From Bacteroidota bacterium (lineage in GTDB: Bacteria > Bacteroidota > Bacteroidia > Flavobacteriales > Schleiferiaceae): DNA of 55,475 nt. The position numbers and the translations under genes were made by a program. The DNA lies in NCBI GenBank assembly GCA_003385605.1, contig QQUU01000085.1:1-55475 (forward strand), written 5' to 3'. Below, in pieces: positions 45,087 through 53,821 of the stretch; the first letter of the stretch is position 1, and each line of letters starts with the position of its first letter. The notes beneath the pieces were generated by a model. That model was given only the letters and a program-made list of their open reading frames with translations, was not told the origin of the DNA and searched no databases.

Positions 45087-46290
45087 TATTTCACTTCCGC
45101 ATATTACAAAGCCCGTGCAAGGGACGTTCGAGTTGCCCCTTAGTAAGAGTATGGTCAATAGGGCGCTTCTTCTAGCCGCTATGTATCCTGAGATCACTTT
45201 AAGTGGTATGAGCACATCCAGCGATAGTGTTTACCTACAGCAGGTGCTCGACGGTTATTTAGGCGATAGCGCCATGGTTGGTGCAGGCGGTACCACCCTG
45301 AGATTTGCAACAGCATATTGGGCGTGTCAAGAAGGTGCACAAATGGAACTTTACGGCACCGAACGCTTGAATAAGCGACCCATAGCGCCATTAGTTGACG
45401 CTCTAAATGCGTTAGGTGCTTCCGTGAGTTACACTGCAGCTGAAGGCGAGGCGCCACTGCGTATCCAAGGAAGGAATCTAAAAGGGGGACGTCTACATCT
45501 CGGGCACGTGAGTAGTTCGCAATTCATCACTGCCTTGATGCTCATTAGTCCTAAAATGGAGGAGGGATTGCATTTAACTTGGGACAGTGCTCCTTCACAG
45601 CCGTATTTGGTGATGACGGCAGCCCTTTTGCGTGAGTCGGGATTTGAGGTACTACTAACTGCTGAGGAATTTAAAATTAGCGCAGGTCAACAACCAAAGA
45701 AGGTGGAGCTGTTCATAGAACGCGATTGGTCTGCAGTGGCCTTTTGGTGCGAAGTGGTGGCGCTGTCGAATGAGGCAAGTATTGAATTGTTGGGATTTAA
45801 GCCGGAGAGCCTTCAAGGGGATAGTCGAGTCTTGGATTATTTTGAGCCTTTAGGGGTGAAGAGCGCCTTTGAAAATGGCTCCTTGATATTGACCAAAAAG
45901 CCCATACTCCCATTGGGCAAGTTCACAGCAAACTTGATATCTGAACCAGATCTAGCACAGGCCCTAATCACTACGTTGTTAGTCACCAAAGTACCTTTTG
46001 AAATCCACGGACTACAAACACTAAAAACCAAGGAAACTAACCGTATCGCGGCCTTGGAGCAATTGGCGCACACCTTAGGTATTACAGTAGAGTCTTCTAG
46101 AGACAGTTTGGCTTGTGCGGATTATCCTGACGAATTCACTAGCGGGCCTAAGTCCTATGATTCTTTAGAGGATCATAGGGTCGCAATGTCATTGGCGCCG
46201 TTGTCCTTAAGATTCCCTGTTACCATAAATGACCCATCGGTGGTGGCCAAAAGCTATCCCGAATTCTGGAATCATTTTACTCAACTATAG
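45076..46290 (+). CDS. aroA: 5-enolpyruvylshikimate-3-phosphate synthase
   Basis: The frame opens at GTG 45070 but ATG at 45076 is preferred, giving 404 residues. LPLSKSMVNRALLLAA, GGTTLRFATAYWA, KETNRIAAL and DHRVAMSLAPL are EPSP synthase motifs. It makes EPSP from shikimate 3-phosphate and PEP. The PxKS loop reads LPLSKS, so proline of the classical loop is followed by Leu, a mild variation. The last 6 nt overlap the convergent gene. Confidence 0.95.
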   Translation: MSDNISLPHITKPVQGTFELPLSKSMVNRALLLAAMYPEITLSGMSTSSDSVYLQQVLDGYLGDSAMVGAGGTTLRFATAYWACQEGAQMELYGTERLNKRPIAPLVDALNALGASVSYTAAEGEAPLRIQGRNLKGGRLHLGHVSSSQFITALMLISPKMEEGLHLTWDSAPSQPYLVMTAALLRESGFEVLLTAEEFKISAGQQPKKVELFIERDWSAVAFWCEVVALSNEASIELLGFKPESLQGDSRVLDYFEPLGVKSAFENGSLILTKKPILPLGKFTANLISEPDLAQALITTLLVTKVPFEIHGLQTLKTKETNRIAALEQLAHTLGITVESSRDSLACADYPDEFTSGPKSYDSLEDHRVAMSLAPLSLRFPVTINDPSVVAKSYPEFWNHFTQL

Positions 46291-47637
46291 TGAGGTGAAA
46301 TAGCTCATTTGTAGCGTGCTCTTGGGGATATTTTCAAAGTTGATTGTCGTACCAATCTGTAGTGGTCCGATAGCCACTTTAGCCACTATTCCACTAAAAT
46401 CCTCATGTATGGCTAATGCTCCAAGGTATCCTCGCGCAGCTGGAATACCGAGCCATACAGGACTCCCTCGGTAATCTACCGCAGCAAACAAAAGATGGTA
46501 CTTGACAGGTCCATGGAGCCATGTATGACGTAGGCTAAGCCCATAGGTTCCTTGATGCCAATGTAAATCATAATTTATTTTGGAGCGCTGGAGTTGAAGT
46601 TTCCATCGGTACGTGCGCACAAGAGCTCCCTTACTATGCTCGTTCACGAAAAGTCGCAGATTCTTATTTTGAAGTTGTACTCGAAGTATCCCGTCATTAT
46701 GAATCACGTGCCAACGCCCTAAGCGGTCTTGCCAGCTCAAGTACTTCCGAGTAGTTAAACCTTCTTTAGTTCGCAGTACGTTGAGTTCAAACAATACATC
46801 TTGGTACAAGAGGTTTCCGCCAATGTGTTGTTTTTCCCGAGTTACTTCAGTGAACACCCGAAGCGGTCCTTCATAGTATTTCCCAAAGACGGTCCATTCA
46901 CTGCCTTTAAGTGCAGCGCCATAAGCTAGGAGGCTATGGTTTTTCTTCCAGATAAGAAGCGGCGAGGACTGGCTTAATGCACCTAAAAAGGTGTCGCTCT
47001 TGTTATGATATTGCCAAGCAACACCTCGATACATTCCCGAGGAGGATACCCCTGTTTGTCCGCTTAGACCAAAGCGAAAGTACTCGTTGGTTGTTGGCGA
47101 TGGGAATCCCGGTCTACCGAGAAGAATTCCTTGTCCACAATGCACAGAGTAGTCGCCGATCAACCATTTTGAGTTTTTAGTAGAACTAGAAACATACCCG
47201 TTGTAGATAGGCTTGAAATTCTCTAAAACGGTATGAAGAGCGGCGCGGTGTTGGTGATGTCTTAGCAGTAGTGAGTTGCTCAATCGAACAGTGCCGTTGC
47301 TTATGCTAGATTTTGAAACAACTTGACCTCGTGAATTTTCCACGTCCCGCTTTAAGGGAAACATATCTAGCAGATATTCTACGGTGAGTGTGTCTAGCCC
47401 GTCGATGTAATACAATTCGCTCGTATGTGCAATGGAACCGAAGGTGCTGCGGTAAGAAATGAAGTGAAATATAGCGTCTTTGGGCAGCCCAAATATCTGC
47501 CAAAGGTGTTGTGCAGAGATGTTGTTTAGGGAAGAGGTATCTATAACCTCTAAAGCTTCTTCAGTGAGCGCTTCTCGGGGTACCTGAGAAAATCCAAAGT
47601 GAGGGACGAATAGTAAGAATAAAAGGATCTTTACCAT
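46285..47637 (-). CDS. Secreted helix-hairpin-helix protein with outer-membrane-barrel-like region
   Basis: The frame extends to 47697, but ATG at 47637 gives a signal peptide (MVKILLFLLFVPHFGFSQ) and 450 residues. Residues about 20-95 form two degenerate helix-hairpin-helix units (SLNNISAQHLWQIFGLP, FISYRSTFGSIAHTSELYYI). The remainder is rich in alternating beta strands (GDYSVHCGQGILLGRPGF, then many aromatic strands) as in an outer-membrane barrel. Bacteroidota have such HhH proteins of unknown role. It overlaps the next gene upstream by 7 nt. Confidence 0.8.
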   Translation of the reverse strand: MVKILLFLLFVPHFGFSQVPREALTEEALEVIDTSSLNNISAQHLWQIFGLPKDAIFHFISYRSTFGSIAHTSELYYIDGLDTLTVEYLLDMFPLKRDVENSRGQVVSKSSISNGTVRLSNSLLLRHHQHRAALHTVLENFKPIYNGYVSSSTKNSKWLIGDYSVHCGQGILLGRPGFPSPTTNEYFRFGLSGQTGVSSSGMYRGVAWQYHNKSDTFLGALSQSSPLLIWKKNHSLLAYGAALKGSEWTVFGKYYEGPLRVFTEVTREKQHIGGNLLYQDVLFELNVLRTKEGLTTRKYLSWQDRLGRWHVIHNDGILRVQLQNKNLRLFVNEHSKGALVRTYRWKLQLQRSKINYDLHWHQGTYGLSLRHTWLHGPVKYHLLFAAVDYRGSPVWLGIPAARGYLGALAIHEDFSGIVAKVAIGPLQIGTTINFENIPKSTLQMSYFTSL

Positions 47638-48257
47638 TGCCCTAAGAGTACAGGTGCATTTATCGTACCGCCCGTATTCAGTGCTATTTGAATCCACAGC
47701 TGCTGGTATTTGAGGGCGAATCCAAGCCTTTGGTATTCCGGTGCAAGACTGAAAGTCAGTAGAACTCTATCGGTAGTGTAATAGGTAAGGATTTGCAAGG
47801 CGTTGCTTTTAGAATCCCATTCCATGCCAAGGCGCCAATGGGGGTCGAGTTCGTAGAGGTGGGCCGCTTTAAATTCAAAGGATTTCCGAGCAGGATGAAG
47901 GGAGACGTAAACCAGTGATTGGGTCAACTCTTGGCTGAATAGGAGGCTTGTATTTACATGAACTTGGGTATGAGAAGCTCTGCTCTGAAAAGAACTAGTG
48001 AATTGCAGTCCAGCGTCGAAGTTAAGATGCTCATGCAATGAGATGCCCGTACTTGCGGCTATGGAATGTTGTCCGAAGTCTGCCAATCTCCTATGTTCCA
48101 GTTCCAGTCCAACGTTCTTGGCCTGCTTGAGTCCTATTTTGAACTCGGAGAATTCAGCGTAGGATTGACCCGAAAAATAGGCCGTACGTTCGGTGTTAGG
48201 CGTGAATAGGAAAGGGATGCTCCAAAAGAGGAACGAAGCAGGAATAGGAGAATACAT
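47631..48257 (-). CDS. Outer-membrane-barrel-like protein, unknown function
   Basis: The 208-residue protein has a hydrophobic N-terminus (MYSPIPASFLFWSIPFLF) and then alternating polar/hydrophobic strands through the C-terminus ending in Trp. The pattern fits a small beta-barrel of about 8-10 strands. It overlaps the HhH gene by 7 nt, so the two are co-translated and may form one outer-membrane complex. No family was recognised. Confidence 0.7.
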   Translation of the reverse strand: MYSPIPASFLFWSIPFLFTPNTERTAYFSGQSYAEFSEFKIGLKQAKNVGLELEHRRLADFGQHSIAASTGISLHEHLNFDAGLQFTSSFQSRASHTQVHVNTSLLFSQELTQSLVYVSLHPARKSFEFKAAHLYELDPHWRLGMEWDSKSNALQILTYYTTDRVLLTFSLAPEYQRLGFALKYQQLWIQIALNTGGTINAPVLLGQW

Positions 48258-48335
48258 GGACCTTAGTTTCCATGTAAATTCTTTCTAAATCTTAGTCTTA
48301 AGCAAAGATTGTGAAGAAGTAAAAGTTATCCCTGT

Positions 48336-48785
48336 TTAGTAGTAACTAACGAGTTCTACTCGGAAGATCAGTGGACTGTAGGCAGGAATTGTAGCGCGTT
48401 CATTATCGCCATACCCTAGGTTCGATGGGAAGATGATAACTGCACGACCGCCTTCGCCTACGATTTTTAATCCTTCCTGGAAACCTTCGACAAGTGCCGG
48501 TAGTGGAATGTAGTTTGAGGCATACCAACCGTTGGAGAATATGCTTGAATCGAGCAAGTACCCTACATGCTTGAAGCTGACTTCGTTGGTACTATCTGGA
48601 ATGCGATTTGGGTTTCCCGCTTGCTCCACATGATAGTACAACCCGGTACCGCTTGCTGTGAATTCAAGCCCACTTTCATCGATCCATTCTAAAATGGCAT
48701 CCATTTGCATTTCAAGACGCTTCTCGTCCGAAGTACAATTGAACAATAAAAAGGAGGCAAAAACCAGGGTATAAATTCTCTTCAT
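48336..48785 (-). CDS. FKBP-type peptidyl-prolyl isomerase lipoprotein
   Basis: The frame extends to a TTG at 48794, but ATG at 48785 gives a good lipoprotein signal (SFLLFNCTS, Cys17) and 149 residues. The FKBP core has VSFKHVGYLLDSSIF, LVEGFQEGLKIVGEGG and FPSNLGYGDNERATIPAYSPLIFRV. It speeds prolyl isomerisation in the periplasm or at the outer membrane. A TAAATTTG element lies 6 nt upstream and overlaps the LysR stop. Confidence 0.92.
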   Translation of the reverse strand: MKRIYTLVFASFLLFNCTSDEKRLEMQMDAILEWIDESGLEFTASGTGLYYHVEQAGNPNRIPDSTNEVSFKHVGYLLDSSIFSNGWYASNYIPLPALVEGFQEGLKIVGEGGRAVIIFPSNLGYGDNERATIPAYSPLIFRVELVSYY

Positions 48786-48791
48786 AGAGCG

Positions 48792-48799
48792 CAAATTTA
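48792..48799 (-). promoter_or_regulatory. -7 element TAAATTTG before the FKBP gene
   Basis: The minus strand reads TAAATTTG, a perfect match, 6 nt before the ATG and overlapping the stop codon of the LysR gene. This implies a very short leader and transcription apart from lysR. Confidence 0.4.
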
Positions 48800-49693
48800 A
48801 CGATTGAACTTGGAAGTGAAGTGCGAAAGTCTACTTTCTAGAAACTCGAGATAACTCGATGCCACTGGGCTTAGTTTTTTGTTCTTGCGCCAAACCAAAT
48901 TCCATTGAGTGGTTACAGGTAGTGCTTCATGTGGAATGATGTGTATAAGCCCTTGGTCCAATTCTCTTTTAATTCCAATTTTAGGCATCAATGAAATTCC
49001 TAGACCTGCCATTACACTCTGCTTTATGGCCTCGTTAGTGGTCAATTCCAAAATGCGGTCAGCCTTGATGTCTTGACTGGCGACAAACTCTTCCATAGCA
49101 TGGCGCGTAGCAGAACCGGTTTCACGGAAAAGGAAGCGGCAATTATCGAGGTTTTTTCTAGCCCGTTGCGCATACACTTCGTTACCTACGAGCACCAACT
49201 CATTTTCAATTAATGTGAGTTTGTTGAGCTCCGGTTTTGAAGGGACGACACTCACTAGGGCAAAATCGACACTGTTATCAATCAAATGGTCCACAACAGT
49301 GCTTCTGTTGGTCACGTCCATGATGAGGTCAGTCGCTGGATATTTTTCCAAGAATTCCCCCAACAGATAAGGCATTACATATTTGCCTGTACTTACGATA
49401 GATAGCAATAGAGTACCCGTCAGTTCTTCTTTGAGCGATTCATTCATCAGCTTCAAAGCATTTGCTTGGTCCAGGATACGCTCGGCATGAATCTTCACTT
49501 CTTTTCCAAGGGGTGTGATTACGAGCTTCTTTCCTTGATACTCGATGAGCGGAAAGTCAAATTGTTCTGAGAATGATTTAAACTGTAAGCTTACGGCGGG
49601 TTGCGTCAGGTGCAGATGTCTGGCTGCCTTGGTAATACTACCATGATTGGCAATGGCACGAAAAACCTGCAATTGGCGTAGCGTGTAATTCAT
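48797..49693 (-). CDS. LysR-family transcriptional regulator
   Basis: The 298-residue protein (ATG at 49693; the frame opens earlier but without sense) has the LysR helix-turn-helix GSITKAARHLHLTQPAVSLQFKSF and a C-terminal effector domain with two periplasmic-binding-like lobes. LysR proteins usually control the divergent gene. Here the divergent gene is a LytS-type sensor kinase. A TATATTTG promoter and a CATAAT/ATTATG dyad lie upstream. The coinducer is unknown. Confidence 0.93.
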   Translation of the reverse strand: MNYTLRQLQVFRAIANHGSITKAARHLHLTQPAVSLQFKSFSEQFDFPLIEYQGKKLVITPLGKEVKIHAERILDQANALKLMNESLKEELTGTLLLSIVSTGKYVMPYLLGEFLEKYPATDLIMDVTNRSTVVDHLIDNSVDFALVSVVPSKPELNKLTLIENELVLVGNEVYAQRARKNLDNCRFLFRETGSATRHAMEEFVASQDIKADRILELTTNEAIKQSVMAGLGISLMPKIGIKRELDQGLIHIIPHEALPVTTQWNLVWRKNKKLSPVASSYLEFLESRLSHFTSKFNR

Positions 49694-49728
49694 AATAAAC
49701 CTAAAAAGAGTCTTGTTGTGTGTACGGA

Positions 49729-49763
49729 CAAATATAAGCCTTAGCAAATACAGGTCTCGTCAA
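49729..49763 (-). promoter_or_regulatory. Promoter of the LysR gene
   Basis: On the minus strand TTG (49763-49761) is followed after 24 nt by TATATTTG (49736-49729), a perfect -7 element. The leader to the ATG is about 30 nt. The spacing is slightly longer than usual. Confidence 0.45.
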
Positions 49764-49770
49764 TTATAAC

Positions 49771-49788
49771 CATAATTATATGATTATG
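49771..49788. promoter_or_regulatory. Candidate LysR operator
   Basis: CATAAT (49771-49776) and ATTATG (49783-49788) are a perfect inverted repeat with a 6-nt spacer, just upstream of the LysR promoter and 42 nt before the divergent kinase gene. AT-rich dyads of this size are the usual LysR type. Confidence 0.4.
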
Positions 49789-49830
49789 TTTTCATCGGGA
49801 GTACTGACTCTTTTTGACTAACATTGTGGT

Positions 49831-51837
49831 ATGAAGAAATCACTCCTGCTTCTCTCTCTCTTTATCACCGTTTCGGCCTTGGCGCAGTCCTTTGGTCCAG
49901 CACAAGGATTTCCTTCAGATCCTGTGATTAGTGCGGCTTTTGAAGGTGACCGATTGTACTTAGGAACGCAGGGCTCTGGTGTGTATGAACTGCTCGATGG
50001 ATTCATTAAACCCAGCACTCGATTTGAGAAATTCAACCGAAACTCCATTTATAGTTTTAGCCAGAGCGATACGGGCCTCGTACCGCAGGTTCAGGGTGAT
50101 TTGCAAGCATACCCCATAGAGGTCGTAAGCGGATACGGTACCAAATACATTGTTACTGCCAAAGGCGTGCAGGTGAGATTTAGCGACGCAGCTAAGCAGA
50201 TCAGCGACAAGGCCTCAGGTATTTGGCGCATGACCTTGGGTTCTGATCGTTTAAACTTTTTGAGAATGGGCTCGGAACTGGTCACATTAGACGACACAGG
50301 ACTTGAGCTAGATCGACAAAATTTCAAAGGCCTCATCTTTGATATGGCTCCCACAGATTATGGATTACTTCTAAGTGCGGAAAGCGGTTATTACCAGTGG
50401 AACCACAGTGTCCAAAACTGGAAAAAGGTCGGCTCAGGGCTGCCCATTTTCGCATTTGACGGCCCCATGGCGCGGACACCACTGGGTAGTATTCAGGTTA
50501 ATAAACTCCTAGAAGGCAACTGGAGTACGGACGACTTTACGAGACTGGCGTATGTTCGTGAATCGTACGAAGAGGCTTACGACATAGATTCTGTTGCAGA
50601 CCTAACGTATACCTTCTCCTCCTCGGGCGTTGCAGTAAAACGCGATAGCCTCCTGCTTTATACCATAGATCCGCATCGAGAGCTTCCCGACCTGCGTCCA
50701 GGGAATTATGACGTTGCACTCATAGGGACCACTTTGTACATCGCGACCCCTTCGGGCATGTACACTTTTGCCGATGCAGGCGAGCCCAATGTTCCCCACA
50801 CCACTTCCTTCAAAACCTATATTGACGGTATTGCTTCGACAGATTTGTCAGGGGCGTTGACGGCGCCAAATTCAATTGGCTTTTCTGCCAGTGTGGATGT
50901 AGAAAGTAATTCGCCGCTTCTCGGTAGGTATAAAGTGAATGATGGCCCTTGGGAATCTTGGGATTTAGGCGGGCCAATTCTTTTAGAATACCCAGCTCCC
51001 GGTGCTTATGCTGTAAAAATTCAAGTGGATACCCGCGCAGATTTTGCCTCGAGTACTCCGGCGGAGTTCATCTTTACAATTAAAGCGCTTTGGTACAAGA
51101 GACCTGCTTCGTGGGCGGCAATCATTGCGGTCTTAGCGGCTATTGTCGTGTTTTGGCAGCGTCGAGAGCGCTTACGAGCAAATGAACGATTGGAATTGCA
51201 AGAACGCCTTGCCGATGCAGAGCTCCAGAGCAAGCGCGGTCAGATGAATCCGCACTTTCTCTTCAACGCCCTCGATGCGATATCAAATTTCATTTTCAAA
51301 AACCAACCAAAAGATGCGGTACTCTACATGGGTAAATTGGCCAAACTTATGCGCCTTACACTCGAGAGTTCGCGAAGCAATGAAATGGTACTGGCCGATG
51401 AAATTGACTTATTGAACAAATACGTAGATCTCTGCATTTTGCGGTACGGCGAGTTCACTTGGCAGCTTGACGTGGCCGACGACCTCGATCTCTACGATAC
51501 CAAGCTGCCCCCAATGCTCGTTCAACCCTTGGTGGAAAACGCTGTTCAACATGCTATGCGTCCAAATTTCGCCAGCGGCAAGCCTGGAGCAATCCTTGCG
51601 CAGATCGGTGTTAAAGAGCATGCCCTGCATATAGTAATTGAAGACAATGGACCCGGAATTGCCGATGTTGAAGCGGCTTCAAAGAGTCACGGTCTTGCGA
51701 TTATCCGTGAACGACTTGATCTGCTGACCAAGAAGAATGGGGTACCGTATGGCTTCGTATTGGAATCGGTTGAGAACGACGGTTCAATTCTTGGAACGCG
51801 TGTTTCACTCATTCTCCCTTTACCGAGCGAAGATTAA
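49831..51837 (+). CDS. LytS-type sensor histidine kinase with secreted sensor domain
   Basis: The 668-residue protein has a signal peptide ending ALAQ, a beta-rich sensor of about 380 residues with degenerate propeller blades, a Y_Y_Y-like domain (GRYKVNDGPWESWDLG), one membrane segment near residue 435, and a His_kinase domain with QMNPHFLFNALDAISNF (phospho-acceptor His475). The ATPase part has VQPLVENAVQHAM and DNGPGI. It senses a periplasmic signal and phosphorylates the LytTR regulator next door. Compared with two-component hybrids the propeller is incomplete. Confidence 0.92.
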   Translation: MKKSLLLLSLFITVSALAQSFGPAQGFPSDPVISAAFEGDRLYLGTQGSGVYELLDGFIKPSTRFEKFNRNSIYSFSQSDTGLVPQVQGDLQAYPIEVVSGYGTKYIVTAKGVQVRFSDAAKQISDKASGIWRMTLGSDRLNFLRMGSELVTLDDTGLELDRQNFKGLIFDMAPTDYGLLLSAESGYYQWNHSVQNWKKVGSGLPIFAFDGPMARTPLGSIQVNKLLEGNWSTDDFTRLAYVRESYEEAYDIDSVADLTYTFSSSGVAVKRDSLLLYTIDPHRELPDLRPGNYDVALIGTTLYIATPSGMYTFADAGEPNVPHTTSFKTYIDGIASTDLSGALTAPNSIGFSASVDVESNSPLLGRYKVNDGPWESWDLGGPILLEYPAPGAYAVKIQVDTRADFASSTPAEFIFTIKALWYKRPASWAAIIAVLAAIVVFWQRRERLRANERLELQERLADAELQSKRGQMNPHFLFNALDAISNFIFKNQPKDAVLYMGKLAKLMRLTLESSRSNEMVLADEIDLLNKYVDLCILRYGEFTWQLDVADDLDLYDTKLPPMLVQPLVENAVQHAMRPNFASGKPGAILAQIGVKEHALHIVIEDNGPGIADVEAASKSHGLAIIRERLDLLTKKNGVPYGFVLESVENDGSILGTRVSLILPLPSED

Positions 51838-51866
51838 ATTGTAGCTTCAAGTAAATCATCACGCCT

Positions 51867-52595
51867 ATGAACGCATTACTATTAGACGACGAACAACCTG
51901 TTTTGGAAAGCCTTGCTGGGAAGTTAGGTCTGTTTTGTCCAGAAGTAAATGTGATAGCGCAATGCAATACTGTAGATGAAGCAATTGCGATCTTGGCGGA
52001 GGAATCTATAGATGTTCTTTTTCTCGATGTTAATCTCAACGGCGAATCTGGCTTCGATCTTATTGAAAAATGGGACGGTTCAGCGCTCCCCTCATTGATT
52101 TTCACTACCGCACACGATGAGTTTGCAGTAAAGGCAATCAAGCACGCAGCACTGGATTACCTGCTCAAACCTATCGATGCTGAGGAGCTCGTAAAGGCAG
52201 TGCGTAAGGCAGGCGAAAAGGTCGGTTCAGAACGACAAGAAGTCGTAAGCGAGGCGGCGAAAGGAGCGCCTAAAAAATTGGTCATTCCAACTACTGAAGG
52301 CATGCACATCCTCAATGTTGAAGATATTGTCAGATGTGAAAGCAGTTCTAACTATACTACTTTTTATTTGGCAGATAAGACCAGTGTTTTGGCTTCAAAA
52401 ACAATGAAGGAATACGAGACATTGCTTCGACCTGCCGGCTTCGAGCGCGTTCATAAAAGCCACTTGGTCAATCTTGAGATGATCTCTCGCTACATCAGCG
52501 CGGACGGCGGCTATGTATTGCTTAAAGAGGGCTCAACAGTACCCGTAAGTAATCGCAAAAAGGAAATCTTAGTCAGTCACCTTAAACGATTGTAA
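51867..52595 (+). CDS. LytTR-family response regulator
   Basis: The 242-residue protein has a receiver domain (DDEQ at 7-10, phospho-acceptor Asp54 in FLDVNLNGESG, Lys in LLKPI) and a LytTR DNA-binding domain from about residue 140 (VRCESSSNYTTFYL, FERVHKSHLVN). It is the cognate partner of the upstream kinase. Its stop overlaps the next start by one base. Confidence 0.96.
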   Translation: MNALLLDDEQPVLESLAGKLGLFCPEVNVIAQCNTVDEAIAILAEESIDVLFLDVNLNGESGFDLIEKWDGSALPSLIFTTAHDEFAVKAIKHAALDYLLKPIDAEELVKAVRKAGEKVGSERQEVVSEAAKGAPKKLVIPTTEGMHILNVEDIVRCESSSNYTTFYLADKTSVLASKTMKEYETLLRPAGFERVHKSHLVNLEMISRYISADGGYVLLKEGSTVPVSNRKKEILVSHLKRL

Positions 52596-53047
52596 TGCCC
52601 TGGAGGTATGCATTTCTTCACTTCTTTGGCAGCCTAATTTTGGGCAGCGTCGTGATGACATTTTTGTCCTTTGTATTGATCAACGTTTACCAACAGACGC
52701 TTCATTTTGACGGCCTCGGTTTGGTCTTCCTCTTAAGCATGCTGTATTCCTTCTTCCTGAGTATTCCTGGGGTGGGACACTTGAATCTTTATTACAGCAG
52801 AAATTTTCAAAGCGAGAACTTTGAGGTCTTCTGGAACCAATTCAAAAGACGATACCTCTTAACACTTCTTGTCCACGTGGTAGGACTGCTAATACTTATT
52901 CTAGCTGTTTTCGGATTTAGTTACCCAGCATTCACACTTACGAATGCGCTTACTGTACTTCCTTGGATATTGATGATGGTATTTAGCTACGGCCTAAGTG
53001 GATGGCTCATCTTGCGGGCCCTAAAAGAAAAACTGCGCTTGGCTTAG
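52595..53047 (+). CDS. Four-helix membrane protein of unknown function
   Basis: The 150-residue protein has four hydrophobic segments (near residues 8-25, 35-52, 85-105, 118-138) and no recognised motif. It is coupled to the response regulator by TAATG and so may be a third part of that signalling system. It ends next to the convergent cysteine-cluster gene. Confidence 0.8.
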   Translation: MPWRYAFLHFFGSLILGSVVMTFLSFVLINVYQQTLHFDGLGLVFLLSMLYSFFLSIPGVGHLNLYYSRNFQSENFEVFWNQFKRRYLLTLLVHVVGLLILILAVFGFSYPAFTLTNALTVLPWILMMVFSYGLSGWLILRALKEKLRLA

Positions 53048-53048
53048 A

Positions 53049-53795
53049 CTAGTGAAAAGGACGTTTAATACGCCACCACACCCTTTTGTACCAAGGTGCT
53101 TTTTTAACGACAACTATGCCTAAAGTTGCCTCTACTAGACCCACTTCCATAGAGGTTTTCATTGAAACCACGTTTTCAAATTCGTTCAAGGAATGAAGAG
53201 GTGGGTCAAAATGCCATACTTGATCTTCATAGCCTATCATTGTAATTCGCAATTGATCCACAGAAGTGCTGTCAAATAAAGAGTGAGGTATAGCGTAGTG
53301 CCCGTCAAAATCTACAAGAGTGCTGTATACTATATCACCCTTCGAGTATAATAGGATTGTTGTAAAAGGAATGGGTTCATTCGTTTCTAAACTATATACA
53401 TAACCTTTGAAATGCGGCTTTGTAGTATCTACTGATGAAATGCTGATGGGTGCCTCAGTCTTATTTTCCTTAGGGGTACAAACTGTGGTTTGAGAATTAG
53501 ATTCTTGTGCCGATAAAGGTGTGCTAGTGCTTAAAGCAAATGCCACAGCAATACCCATGGGTACGCGTTTTTCTTTTGGCGTTGAGATGAGTCGATTGAG
53601 TTGGTCAGCACGAAATTGGCCACAGATTTTTCCCTCTTTCTGATACGCCTTGTAAATCTCACGATCGCTTTTTTCCGTGAAGTCTACAATGCATTTTTCA
53701 CAAACATCGCAGTGACGACCTCCTGGAACTGGGGTCATATTCTGCCAGCTTTCTCCGCATGGCTCAGGGATGGAAATATTGATGGGGCTTCGCAT
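53049..53795 (-). CDS. Membrane protein with N-terminal cysteine cluster and carboxypeptidase-regulatory-like domain
   Basis: The 248-residue protein has Cys13, Cys29, Cys32, Cys35 and Cys58 (HCDVCEKCIVDFTEKSD), a likely metal-binding cytoplasmic region. A hydrophobic segment near residues 78-95 (MGIAVAFALSTSTPLSA) may cross the membrane. The following domain (FKGYVYSLETNEPIPFTTILL, FDGHYAIP, MIGYED) is a carboxypeptidase-regulatory/DUF4480-like beta-sandwich. Such N-terminal cysteine domains occur in Bacteroidota, but the role is unknown. Confidence 0.85.
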   Translation of the reverse strand: MRSPINISIPEPCGESWQNMTPVPGGRHCDVCEKCIVDFTEKSDREIYKAYQKEGKICGQFRADQLNRLISTPKEKRVPMGIAVAFALSTSTPLSAQESNSQTTVCTPKENKTEAPISISSVDTTKPHFKGYVYSLETNEPIPFTTILLYSKGDIVYSTLVDFDGHYAIPHSLFDSTSVDQLRITMIGYEDQVWHFDPPLHSLNEFENVVSMKTSMEVGLVEATLGIVVVKKAPWYKRVWWRIKRPFH

Positions 53796-53799
53796 ACCT

Positions 53800-53807
53800 A
53801 AAAGGTA
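53800..53807 (-). promoter_or_regulatory. Weak -7 element TACCTTTT
   Basis: The minus strand reads TACCTTTT, one mismatch from TAnnTTTG, 4 nt (AGGT) before the ATG of the cysteine-cluster gene. AGGT could instead serve as a short ribosome-binding site. Confidence 0.25.
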
Positions 53808-53821
53808 GCGAAAATTGTGCC

